DNA of 64,000 bases from contig CALUUN010000002.1 of the NCBI GenBank assembly GCA_944323995.1, positions 1 through 64,000 of the forward strand. Reading direction: 5' to 3'. This document shows positions 44,933 to 52,146 of this stretch, piece after piece. Below the pieces are notes generated by a model. That model did no database searches and was not told the DNA's origin. It worked only from the letters and a program-made list of their open reading frames with translations. Source of the stretch: Candidatus Gastranaerophilales bacterium (GTDB lineage: Bacteria; Cyanobacteriota; Vampirovibrionia; Gastranaerophilales; Gastranaerophilaceae). Each line of letters opens with the position of its first letter. Position 1 is the stretch's first letter. Both the position numbers and the translations under genes were made by a program.

Positions 44933-45463
44933 TTAAGCTGTTAAATGCAAAAATCCGGCGAAAAGTCCGAAAACCGCGGAAACAGCAAGATAAAACAGCG
45001 GATCGTGTTTTTGTTTAACGCTAATGAAGAACAAAACCGCGAGCAAAAACATCCCGGGCAGGTTTGCGTTATTAACAAACATATCAACCGCAACCGCTGC
45101 AAGAAGTCCGCAGCCTGCGGGTTTGAGCGCATAAATTGCGGCTCTTACGTTTTTATTGGTTTCAAACTGTTCAAGAAATTTTGAAATAATAATAACAAGT
45201 ATATAAGACGGCAAAATAACAGAGGTTGTCGCAACAAGCGCACCTAAAATTCCCGAGGTTACAAAACCTGCAAATGTAGCGACATTCACTCCTACCGGAC
45301 CGGGGGTTATTGAAGAAATCGCAATCATGTCGGTTAACTGTTTAATTGTGTACCACTGCTGGTTTTCGGCAATATGATACAAAAAAGGCAAGGTTGCGTA
45401 ACCGCCGCCGAATGAAAACAAACCTATATGAAAAAATTGGATAAACAAATTCAGATAAATCAT
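44933..45463 (-). CDS. Chromate transporter, short-chain subunit (C-terminal-type half)
   Basis: A 176-residue membrane protein of the CHR family. It has HIGLFSFGGGYATLPFLYHI (the glycine-rich CHR motif), ISSITPGPVGVNVATFAGF and about five helices. Short CHR proteins work as pairs; the partner lies directly upstream with a 4-bp overlap. The exported ion may be chromate or, in gut bacteria, sulfate or another anion. Confidence 0.88.
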   Translation of the reverse strand: MIYLNLFIQFFHIGLFSFGGGYATLPFLYHIAENQQWYTIKQLTDMIAISSITPGPVGVNVATFAGFVTSGILGALVATTSVILPSYILVIIISKFLEQFETNKNVRAAIYALKPAGCGLLAAVAVDMFVNNANLPGMFLLAVLFFISVKQKHDPLFYLAVSAVFGLFAGFLHLTA

Positions 45464-46017
45464 TTTTCACACCCCGCATCCGCAGCAACCCGCTGCCTGT
45501 AAACCACGCCCGATATAATCGCAAGAATTATTATAATTGCAGGCGATACGTGAAAACACGAGGACAATATGAACGCCGCAAAAAATACAATGCAGGTAAA
45601 CCTGTCGACAATACTTTTGCTCCACATTTCTTTTGCCGCGAGAAAGACCAGAAGAATTACGCCTATCCCGACACCCCAGAAAATACTCTGGATAAAAGTT
45701 AAATGCACAATTTCTTCAAGTATTGAAGCCAGAAGAACTATCGCCAGAAAAGCGGGGCTTACAATACCTAAAACCGCCGCAAGCGCACCGGTTTGACCGC
45801 GCAGCTTGTACCCTACAAAAATTGACATATTAGCTGCAATAATTCCCGGAACAGACTGCCCCAGTGCGTAATATTCACATAATCCATCAGAGTCAATCCA
45901 GCCTTTCTTTTCTACAAGTTCGGACTGCAAAAGCGGCAATATTACATACCCTCCGCCTAAAAGCAAAGTCCCTACCTTGAAAAATGTTTTGAATATCGTA
46001 TAAAATGACTTGTCCAT
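45460..46017 (-). CDS. Chromate transporter, short-chain subunit (N-terminal-type half)
   Basis: A 185-residue CHR-family partner with FFKVGTLLLGGGYVILPLLQ, ALGQSVPGIIAANMSIFVGY and five hydrophobic segments. It overlaps the second subunit gene by 4 bp, so the two are translated together and probably form a heterodimer. I start at the ATG (46017) just inside a GTG; no clear Shine-Dalgarno. Confidence 0.86.
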   Translation of the reverse strand: MDKSFYTIFKTFFKVGTLLLGGGYVILPLLQSELVEKKGWIDSDGLCEYYALGQSVPGIIAANMSIFVGYKLRGQTGALAAVLGIVSPAFLAIVLLASILEEIVHLTFIQSIFWGVGIGVILLVFLAAKEMWSKSIVDRFTCIVFFAAFILSSCFHVSPAIIIILAIISGVVYRQRVAADAGCEK

Positions 46018-46160
46018 CACGTTTTATCTTATCACGAAAATAACTTTTTGCGGAAGGAGATAAAATTTGAAGTCATTAAGACGTGTCTTTGATTTACTCC
46101 GCGCAATGATATGTCATTATCCGATAAGCGCAAAGCGACGTATTAATCGCATTGTTGCAG

Positions 46161-46510
46161 TAATGATATGCCTGAAACTCCATCCCCCCTTGAGGGGGAG
46201 GGCTGGGGTGGGGGGCTTTAAGAGTGATATAGCGGGTTTCCGTAGGTTAGAAATTCCGGTGAAGGGTTGTCGGATTAGTAAATCCGACCTACTATGCTGT
46301 AACGGTTGCAAGATGCTGAAACAAGTTCAGCATGACAAATAATGATATGTCTGAAACTCCCTCCCCCCTTGAGGGGCCGGGGTGGGGGGCTTAAGCTGTA
46401 ATATAGCGGGTTTTCATAGGTTAAAACTCCGGTGAGGCGTTGTCGGATTAGTAAATCCGACCTACAATTCTATAACGGTTGCAAGATGCTGAAACAAGTT
46501 CAGCATGACA
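46161..46510. repeat. Tandem direct repeat, two ~175-bp units
   Basis: Unit 1 (46161-46339) and unit 2 (46340-46510) both start TAATGATATG(C/T)CTGAAACTCC, contain a CCCCCCTTGAGGGG stretch, the hairpin GTCGGATT-AGTA-AATCCGAC, and end with ATGCTGAAACAAGTTCAGCAT. They differ by small indels and substitutions. Non-coding, likely derived from a palindromic repeat family. Confidence 0.85.
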
Positions 46511-46525
46511 AGTTTTACGGCGAAC

Positions 46526-46691
46526 TAGCCTCTCCCCTTGTGGGAGAGGCAGAATTTCAACACGAGGAACGAGTGTTAGAAATTCAGGTGAGGGGTAATT
46601 TGAGAACTTCATGCATATTTAGACCCCTCACCCGCATTTGTAGTTCACTGCGTTCACACAACTGCGGCCTCTCCCACAAGGGGAGAGGCTA
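46526..46691. mobile_element. MITE-like element with 25-bp perfect terminal inverted repeats
   Basis: 46526-46550 and 46667-46691 are exact reverse complements. Each arm is itself a hairpin, GCCTCTCCC / GGGAGAGGC with a 5-nt loop. A second, inner pair (GGTGAGGGGT near 46586 and ACCCCTCACC near 46624) extends the palindrome, so the whole 166 bp can fold on itself. The element starts TA and ends TA, as mariner-type MITEs do. It sits 25 bp from the stop of the pilin-like gene. Confidence 0.75.
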
Positions 46692-46716
46692 TTGCTGCGT
46701 CTTGACAACAACCGTT

Positions 46717-47793
46717 CTATTCCGCCAAGCACACCACCTGAGCGCTGCTGGCGTTGCGGGTGTAGCCGTAGCTGCCCTGCCGGAAAGTACCCGTGGAGGC
46801 GAAGTAGCGGCTGTACGCGTTGGTCTTGTCGCCCTCCTCACTCGACCACAGCCAAAACGAGTCGCTGGGATAGGATATAAAAAATCCCATTGATACTGCA
46901 AGGTCGTTATCTCTTTGTCCGTTGCTTGTTGCATAATTTGTGTTTATTGTCGTGCCCGGGTACAAGTCTCTCGCTAATTGGTCTAACTGTTCCTGACTCG
47001 GTAAACTTGAACCCATATCTTTACATGCTTTTACTGCACCGGCCCAATAGTCATTTGTTCCATAGTCTGAATACAAGCAATATTGAAGGCCATATTTACT
47101 CATAAATGCTAAGTCATCAGGGTCACTTGTTGTTCCGTTTGTATCACAACCGTTCCATACATGTGCTGTCGGATAGAAAGGTGCTGTGAAACATGTTCCG
47201 TCTGATATACAAAATCCGCTTTTTACACCAGCAAGTGCTAATACGTTATCATTATTTCTTAAATCTTTTGATACAGTATTGGGATTCTTAAATCCGTCTA
47301 CGTCATATAATATTGCAAGACAATTTTCTCCCGTTACCTGATTACTAAATTGGTTCTGCGTACAACTTGGGTTGTATGCTATTACGCCGTTTACTCCGTT
47401 TGCAAATTGTACTGCTACCGTATTTGTATCCCAATCTTCCTGTCCGAAGTTCTTTGCCTTTTTAATCTTTGACATATCAACTTCTTCATCACCCCAGGTT
47501 ACGGTATCCGCAAAGCATGTTGTGATGTCATCGTTTTCACATATTCTTGTTATCTTTATATGTTTAGACAATTCATCAACAAATGCTTCTGTTGTTGTAT
47601 AACCTGCTAAGGTTCCTTGAACATTCATTACTCTTAATGCTTCACCGAGTTTTCTCTGAAATACCTGTGATGCTGTGTTCCATGCTTTTGTTTGATAATT
47701 CTGAATTAATGTCGGGATTGTCAATGCTGCGACTATTCCGATAATTGCAAGAGTTATCAGCACTTCCGCTAAGGTAAAACCTATCTTTTTCAT
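46717..47793 (-). CDS. Pilin-like protein with putative hypervariable lectin-like C terminus
   Basis: A 358-residue type IV pilin-like protein. It starts MKKIGFTLAEVLITLAIIGI: prepilin-peptidase site G4-F5, Glu at +5 and hydrophobic helix. The middle (~60-300) is cysteine-containing and extracytoplasmic. The last ~50 residues (FWLWSSEE ... SAQVVCLAE) resemble the C-type-lectin ends of retroelement-diversified proteins. Codons 321-350 end in C 23 times, never in A, unlike the AT-rich rest. Start 47793 with AAAGGAGAAGAAA; the longer frame is unlikely. It may be controlled by the XRE gene next to it. An ordinary minor pilin with a transferred end is the alternative. Confidence 0.85.
   Translation of the reverse strand: MKKIGFTLAEVLITLAIIGIVAALTIPTLIQNYQTKAWNTASQVFQRKLGEALRVMNVQGTLAGYTTTEAFVDELSKHIKITRICENDDITTCFADTVTWGDEEVDMSKIKKAKNFGQEDWDTNTVAVQFANGVNGVIAYNPSCTQNQFSNQVTGENCLAILYDVDGFKNPNTVSKDLRNNDNVLALAGVKSGFCISDGTCFTAPFYPTAHVWNGCDTNGTTSDPDDLAFMSKYGLQYCLYSDYGTNDYWAGAVKACKDMGSSLPSQEQLDQLARDLYPGTTINTNYATSNGQRDNDLAVSMGFFISYPSDSFWLWSSEEGDKTNAYSRYFASTGTFRQGSYGYTRNASSAQVVCLAE
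46720..46866 (-). other. Putative DGR variable region (VR)
   Basis: Codons 310-358 of the pilin-like gene. The segment is GC-rich with many NNC codons (TAC, AGC, GGC, CGC, ACC, AAC, GCC), what adenine mutagenesis of AAC codons in a template would leave. It ends in the reading frame's own CAGGTGGTGTGCTTGGCG end, and a perfect 9-bp hairpin (46667-46689) lies just beyond the stop. No template repeat or reverse transcriptase was recognised in the window. Confidence 0.55.
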
Positions 47794-47829
47794 TTTCTTC
47801 TCCTTTGATTTATAAATATGTATACCAGA

Positions 47830-47900
47830 ATTATACATCATGCAGTTACATATCTTTTACTGGATATTGTCCAGTAACATTATGTTAACATATCCAGTAA
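47830..47900. promoter_or_regulatory. Pilin promoter and XRE operator region
   Basis: Minus-strand -10 TATAAT (47835-47830) for the pilin-like gene. Just upstream lies TTACTGGA-TATTG-TCCAGTAA (47857-47877), a perfect 8-bp inverted repeat, with a third half-site TCCAGTAA at 47893-47900 and TGTTAACA between. It lies between the divergent pilin and XRE genes, so the small regulator probably binds here. Confidence 0.65.
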
Positions 47901-47909
47901 AATTGTCAA

Positions 47910-48131
47910 ATGGACGAGAATGAATTATACAGAAGCATCGGGCGGCGGATAAAGTATTTTCGCGAAGGCGCGCATTTGACGCAGGAAAAACTTGCTGAAA
48001 AATGCGGTATCAGCCTTGATTATCTCGGCAAAATCGAGGTTTGCATAAACAGACCCGGGCTCAAAACGCTCATCAAAATCTCTGACGCGCTCAATATACC
48101 CATCAAGGCGCTTTTTGATTTTGAACCTTGA
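47910..48131 (+). CDS. Small XRE-family HTH regulator
   Basis: A 73-residue lambda-repressor-like helix-turn-helix protein: LYRSIGRRIKYFREGAHLTQ, EKLAEKCGISLDYLGKIE (recognition part), PGLKTLIKISDALNIPIKAL. No other domain. It is divergent from the pilin-like gene, with repeated half-sites (TCCAGTAA) between them, so autoregulation and control of the pilin are likely. No clear Shine-Dalgarno. Its stop codon overlaps the -35 of tRNA-Cys. Confidence 0.85.
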   Translation: MDENELYRSIGRRIKYFREGAHLTQEKLAEKCGISLDYLGKIEVCINRPGLKTLIKISDALNIPIKALFDFEP

Positions 48132-48156
48132 CAATCGGTTATGTCTTTTTTATGAT
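48128..48156 (+). promoter_or_regulatory. Promoter of tRNA-Cys
   Basis: A perfect -35 TTGACA (48128-48133), 17-nt spacer, -10 TATGAT (48151-48156), 14 nt before the tRNA. The -35 overlaps the XRE stop codon. Confidence 0.85.
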
Positions 48157-48169
48157 AAAGAAACGAAAC

Positions 48170-48240
48170 GGCGACATGGCCAAGTGGTAAGGCAGAAGCC
48201 TGCAAAGCTTTTACCCCCGGTTCGAATCCGGGTGTCGCCT
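48170..48240 (+). tRNA. tRNA-Cys (GCA)
   Basis: A 71-nt cloverleaf: acceptor GGCGACA/TGTCGCC, short D-arm, anticodon loop CTGCAAA (GCA) closed by GAAGC/GCTTT, T-arm CCCGG-TTCGAAT-CCGGG and the U discriminator expected for tRNA-Cys. CCA is not encoded. Confidence 0.96.
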
Positions 48241-48257
48241 TTTTTAACAAATATTAA

Positions 48258-48288
48258 GTTGAAAATTGCTCTGAGGGCAATTTTTTTA
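48258..48288 (+). terminator. Terminator after tRNA-Cys
   Basis: AAATTGC/GCAATTT stem with a 7-nt loop and seven Ts, 18 bp after the tRNA. Confidence 0.8.
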
Positions 48289-48310
48289 TTGGAGTATGCT
48301 TTAACTGAAT

Positions 48311-48964
48311 ATGATTAAACCTGACTGGTGTGTGGTAAAAAATACTTCGCTTAAATTACCCCGTAAAATACAATTGAAAGATAACCTGAGCGCCGATTTT
48401 GACGGTGTTATGAACATGATTTCGCTGGAACGCGGCACTGAAAGCATAGGCCGTGAACTTTTCAGAAAAGAAAAAGATTTCATCAAAGGAATTGACATCG
48501 AAATCGAAAATCCGGCCGAAAAACGAAAAGGGTTCGGAAGCCTTTTGCGTGCTCTGTCTGTTATGCTTATGAAAGAGAATAAAGCAAAAAGCATCAAAAT
48601 TAATTCACTTCCGCAAGCCCTGAAATTCCATTACGCCAACGGATTCAGAACAGACAGCGGCACGGTTGAAAACGCAACATGCTGCATGCGCTCAATTATA
48701 CAATCCAATACCCCGTTCGACTCGCTTAAAAAACGCGCGGAAAAACTCCATTACAGACTTTCCATAAAAGACAAGCATGCCGTCAAAGATGCTGATTTAA
48801 CCTATGACGACTTTTTGAAATCCGTTTTTGAAAACGGTATATCTTTTGAAGATGCAAACTTTCCCAGCACCGTTAACATGCAGCTTACTCTCAAAGACGC
48901 CGTAAAAAATAACCGGAGGTTCAACAAAATTCTGAAAGATTACGGTATAGATTACGAAATCTAA
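48311..48964 (+). CDS. GNAT-like acetyltransferase
   Basis: A 217-residue protein. Residues ~60-115 show the GNAT core: a beta strand (GIDIEIENP), the acetyl-CoA loop in EKRKGFGSLLRALSVMLMKE (R/Q-x-x-G-x-G/A type) and the SLPQALKFHYANGF motif, where the final FYxxxGF of GNATs is recognisable. The C-terminal 80 residues are unique. Substrate unknown. No strong Shine-Dalgarno; GGAG is 15 nt upstream. Confidence 0.7.
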   Translation: MIKPDWCVVKNTSLKLPRKIQLKDNLSADFDGVMNMISLERGTESIGRELFRKEKDFIKGIDIEIENPAEKRKGFGSLLRALSVMLMKENKAKSIKINSLPQALKFHYANGFRTDSGTVENATCCMRSIIQSNTPFDSLKKRAEKLHYRLSIKDKHAVKDADLTYDDFLKSVFENGISFEDANFPSTVNMQLTLKDAVKNNRRFNKILKDYGIDYEI

Positions 48965-48976
48965 AAGTATTACCTA

Positions 48977-49005
48977 TTGACATAATCTTTATATATTGCT
49001 AGAAT
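48977..49005 (+). promoter_or_regulatory. Promoter with +1 on the ATG (TPM gene)
   Basis: -35 TTGACA (48977-48982), 17-nt spacer, -10 TAGAAT (49000-49005), then TTTTGT and the ATG at 49012. No Shine-Dalgarno fits. The strongest leaderless candidate of the window. Confidence 0.75.
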
Positions 49006-49011
49006 TTTTGT

Positions 49012-49695
49012 ATGTTAAAAAAGATTTTACTGCTTATTCTGATTCTTTCAACCGGATTTTCTATTTGCGCAAATGCTGAAATAGCACTTAATTTTAACGG
49101 TTTTATAGCTGATGAAGCAAACTTGCTTTCAGAAGAAGTTGAAAACGATTTGAATATGACGCTTTGGGATTTGCAAAAAAAATCAGGCGCCGACCTTGCG
49201 GTAGTGACGCTTCCGTCTTTGAACGGAAGATCTGTTGAAGAAGTTGCGCTCGATATCGGAAGATCTTACAAACTGGGCGCCGTCGGAAAAAATAACGGCA
49301 TGGTCTATCTGACAGCCTTGAATGAAAGAAGAATGCGAATTGAACAGGGGCTCGGACTTGAGGATAAAATCCCTGTCAGCACGCTTGAAAATATAATGAA
49401 TAATGATATTCTGCCTTATTACAAACAAAATAATTACGAAAAGGGCATAAGACGCGGTACTTATCTGCTTGCACAAACAATTGCTCAGGCTGAAGGCGTC
49501 ACTATAAAGCAGCAGGGTTCCTGTCCGCCGGAATTTTCCGCTAAAAATTCCTCACAGCGTGAACATATTCCTTGGTGGGCATGGCTTATTGCACTTCTGG
49601 CTTTTCCGAGAAGAAGAAGATTTAATTCGGGAAGTTTCGGAGGCTTCGGAGGAGGCGGAGGTTTCGGCGGAAGCGGTTGTTCGGGCAGCTGGTAA
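49012..49695 (+). CDS. TPM-domain membrane protein (YgcG-like)
   Basis: A 227-residue protein: signal peptide (to about residue 23, ICANA), TPM domain (~28-150; FIADEANLLSEEVENDLNMT, ADLAVVTLPSLNGRSVEEVA, NNGMVYLTALNERRMRIEQG), a membrane helix (WWAWLIALLAFP), then a Gly-rich tail (SFGGFGGGGGFGGSGCSGSW). TPM proteins are periplasmic, sometimes tied to stress or photosystem repair. Probably the first gene of a unit with the next one, 19 bp on. Confidence 0.87.
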   Translation: MLKKILLLILILSTGFSICANAEIALNFNGFIADEANLLSEEVENDLNMTLWDLQKKSGADLAVVTLPSLNGRSVEEVALDIGRSYKLGAVGKNNGMVYLTALNERRMRIEQGLGLEDKIPVSTLENIMNNDILPYYKQNNYEKGIRRGTYLLAQTIAQAEGVTIKQQGSCPPEFSAKNSSQREHIPWWAWLIALLAFPRRRRFNSGSFGGFGGGGGFGGSGCSGSW

Positions 49696-49714
49696 ATAAG
49701 AGAGGATTTTTAAA

Positions 49715-50416
49715 ATGAAAAGTTTGGACAAATTTTTAGATGATTTAAAAAATAATTTGGGCGAAAATTTGATTTCGGTCTTTGCTTTCGGTTCGCAGGC
49801 AAATGTCGAAAATCCTAAAAATAACCTTAATTTGATGATTGTTACCGATAAATTAAGCGCGGAAAATCTGTATTCCATATCAAAACCGGTTAAAAAATGG
49901 GTTAATGCCAAAAACCCTCTTCCGGTTATTATGAACAAAGAAGAATGGTATTCGTCATTTGATGTCTATTCAATTGAATATTCCGACATAAAAGATAATT
50001 ACAGGCTTTTGTACGGTCAGGATATTGCGAAATCTATTTGTATTAACAAATATTTCCTGCGGCTTGAGTGCGAATCCGAATTGAAAAATCTTCTTTTGAA
50101 ATATAAAAATAATTTCCTGCTGAAAATAAATTCCGACCGCGAAATGCGAAAAGTTTTGAATAATGTTATTAAAACTCTGGTGGTTATATTCCGCTCGGTT
50201 CTCAGACTCCATGACAGACAGGTTCCTTACAGAGCTGCTGATATTATTGAAAATTGTTCCGAATTTCTGTCGTTTAACAAAATAGTCATGACTAAACTCG
50301 CCGCAATGAAATATGAAAACGACAGATGCAACAGACAGGAGCTTCTGTTTATGGAAAGCGAACTTTTAAAAGATATACAAAGTATCTTAAAACAAATTGA
50401 TGCTATGCATTTTTAA
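49715..50416 (+). CDS. Nucleotidyltransferase-like protein, degenerate active site
   Basis: A 233-residue protein with a polymerase-beta-like start (LISVFAFGSQANVENPKNNL), where a GSxxx...DxD pattern is expected; after GSQ the two acidic residues are replaced by NLNLMIV, so catalysis is doubtful. The C-terminal ~130 residues are helical. Similar proteins occur beside TPM genes. GAGAGGA precedes the ATG. Confidence 0.65.
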   Translation: MKSLDKFLDDLKNNLGENLISVFAFGSQANVENPKNNLNLMIVTDKLSAENLYSISKPVKKWVNAKNPLPVIMNKEEWYSSFDVYSIEYSDIKDNYRLLYGQDIAKSICINKYFLRLECESELKNLLLKYKNNFLLKINSDREMRKVLNNVIKTLVVIFRSVLRLHDRQVPYRAADIIENCSEFLSFNKIVMTKLAAMKYENDRCNRQELLFMESELLKDIQSILKQIDAMHF

Positions 50417-50440
50417 ATGTTTGTGTTATTATTACATCAC

Positions 50441-50513
50441 GGGCGATTAGCGCAGTTGGTAGCGCACCACATTGACGTTGTGGGGGTCACGTGTTCGAGT
50501 CACGTATCGCCCA
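50441..50513 (+). tRNA. tRNA-Val (GAC)
   Basis: A 73-nt cloverleaf: acceptor GGGCGAT/ATCGCCC, D-arm GCGCAGTTGGTAGCGC, anticodon loop TTGACGT (GAC) closed by CCACA/TGTGG, T-arm CACGTGTTCGAGTCACGT, discriminator A. CCA is not encoded. It ends only 4 bp from the convergent gcvPA stop. Confidence 0.96.
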
Positions 50514-50517
50514 TTTG

Positions 50518-51753
50518 TTATATGCATGCCGCGTATTTTTCAATATCTTCATCAGATATCATCTCGGTTGCGGCTGCAAGAATTTTATTATCATCCAGCT
50601 TTATGCCGCCTATAATTCCGGCCTTCTTAAGTTTTGCAAGCGTTTCTGAAGCGTCTTTAACTTCTATAACAAATTCGTTAAAGAATTTTTTGTTCAAAGT
50701 TTTTACACCTTTTGCCGCAAGTTTTTCGGAAAGTTTGTGAGCCTGTTTTGCGGACAAATATCCGGCCTGTTTAAAACCTTTTTCGCCCATGACGCTTAAA
50801 TAAACAGCCGCACAAAGCCCGATAAGCGCCTGATTTGAACAAATGTTGCTTGTGGCTTTTTCGCGTTTAATATGCTGTTCGCGGGTTTGAATAGTGAGCG
50901 TAAACGCTTGATTTCCTTCGGCATCAACCGTTCTTCCCGCAAGCCTTCCGGGAAGCTGACGCATGTATTTTTCTTTGCATGCCATAAATCCCGCACCCGG
51001 CCCGCCAAAACTCATCGGAATTCCGAGTGTCTGAACATCACCGACCATAATATCACATTCAACCGGCTTTAAAATCGACAACGCGGAAACATCCGTACAG
51101 ATTACAAGCAGCGTATCAACCGGTTTTACATCAACAATTTCGCCGTAAAAATCGGGGGTTTGAATTAATACGCAAGAATAATCCGCAGTGCTTTCGGGAA
51201 GTTTGTCAAACCATTCAACTTCAATTCCGTTAGCATCGGTATAGGTTTTTACAACTTTTTTATATTCGGAGTTGAGTGTATTTGCAACCAGAACCCTGTC
51301 GATTTTTTTAATCCTTACCGACATCAAAACAGCCTCCGCACAGGCTGTCGCCGCATCGTAAACGGTTGCGTTTGCAACATCCATGCCGGTTAGTCTGCAC
51401 ATCATTGTCTGAAATTCGTACATAACCTGCAAAGTACCCTGCGAAATTTCCGGCTGGTAAGGTGTATAGGCCGTATTAAATTCAAATCTCTGCGCGATTT
51501 GAGAAATACATGCCGGAACAAACTTGTTATAACACCCTCCGCCAAGAAAACTTACATAATCGGTTTTGTTTTTCTTTGCTAGTGATTTAATGCGTTTTTG
51601 GGTTTCCATTTCGCTCAAACCTTCCGGAAGGTCAAGTTTTTGCATTCTCGCTTTTTCGGGAATTTGTTTGAACAAATCCTCGACACAATCAACGCCTATT
51701 GCAGCGCACATTTCTTTTTGAATTTCTTCGTTATGTACCAAAAAATTTTTCAT
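50518..51753 (-). CDS. gcvPA: Glycine dehydrogenase (decarboxylating) subunit 1
   Basis: A 411-residue N-terminal half of glycine decarboxylase (P-protein), which with GcvPB uses PLP to release CO2 from glycine. FLGGGCYNKFVPACISQIAQ, NTAYTPYQPEISQGTLQVMY and SFGGPGAGFMACKEKYMRQL are diagnostic. The PLP lysine lies on GcvPB, which is not in this window although it normally follows; here a tRNA gene follows. The stop codon of gcvH overlaps its start. Confidence 0.92.
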   Translation of the reverse strand: MKNFLVHNEEIQKEMCAAIGVDCVEDLFKQIPEKARMQKLDLPEGLSEMETQKRIKSLAKKNKTDYVSFLGGGCYNKFVPACISQIAQRFEFNTAYTPYQPEISQGTLQVMYEFQTMMCRLTGMDVANATVYDAATACAEAVLMSVRIKKIDRVLVANTLNSEYKKVVKTYTDANGIEVEWFDKLPESTADYSCVLIQTPDFYGEIVDVKPVDTLLVICTDVSALSILKPVECDIMVGDVQTLGIPMSFGGPGAGFMACKEKYMRQLPGRLAGRTVDAEGNQAFTLTIQTREQHIKREKATSNICSNQALIGLCAAVYLSVMGEKGFKQAGYLSAKQAHKLSEKLAAKGVKTLNKKFFNEFVIEVKDASETLAKLKKAGIIGGIKLDDNKILAAATEMISDEDIEKYAACI

Positions 51754-52133
51754 TACTCAAGTTCTTCTTTATAGTCTTCGTATTCCAAAAGATCCGCAAG
51801 CTCGGAATCGTCGCCTGTAGGTTCAATTTTTACAAGCCAGCCTTTTTCATAGCAGTCCTCGTTCAATGTTTCCGGAGCGTCCGCAATTGTTTCATTTACT
51901 TCAAGAATTTTTCCGCTCACAGGCATGTAAATCTCGGATGCCGCTTTAACAGATTCCACCGTTGCAAATGTTTCGCCTTTTTTAAATTCGGTTCCGGCTT
52001 CCGGCAATTCAACAAAAACTATGTCGCCTAACTGCTCAACTGCATAATCGGTTAATCCGACTGTGTAATGTTCATCTTCTTCCAACAGATATTCATGAGA
52101 TTTTGAACATAAAATTTTTTCCGTAATACTCAT
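51753..52133 (-). CDS. gcvH: Glycine cleavage system H protein
   Basis: A 126-residue lipoyl carrier. HTVGLTDYAVEQLGDIVFVE and ETFATVESVKAASEIYMPVS contain the lipoylated Lys (ESVKA). It shuttles the aminomethyl group between P, T and L proteins. AAGGAGATAACG before the ATG. Overlaps gcvPA by one base. Confidence 0.96.
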   Translation of the reverse strand: MSITEKILCSKSHEYLLEEDEHYTVGLTDYAVEQLGDIVFVELPEAGTEFKKGETFATVESVKAASEIYMPVSGKILEVNETIADAPETLNEDCYEKGWLVKIEPTGDDSELADLLEYEDYKEELE

Positions 52134-52146
52134 CGTTATCTCCTTA

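Larger units (their letters stand above)
46018..46716. other. Gene-free repeat island
   Basis: About 700 bp without a credible gene. 46161-46510 is a tandem direct repeat and 46526-46691 a palindromic MITE-like element; the ends (46018-46160, 46692-46716) show nothing notable. Long frames through it exist only because the repeats lack stops. Confidence 0.75.

Noticed and set aside
46161-46510. CRISPR array
   Set aside because: Only two long units, no short regular repeat-spacer pattern and no cas genes in the window.
46432-46893. A 153-codon plus-strand frame over the MITE and the end of the pilin gene
   Set aside because: It runs through the inverted-repeat element and antisense to the GC-rich end of the pilin-like gene; no SD and no protein-like composition.
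46717-47793. Complete DGR cassette in the window
   Set aside because: No reverse transcriptase, accessory protein or template repeat was seen; only a candidate target is present.
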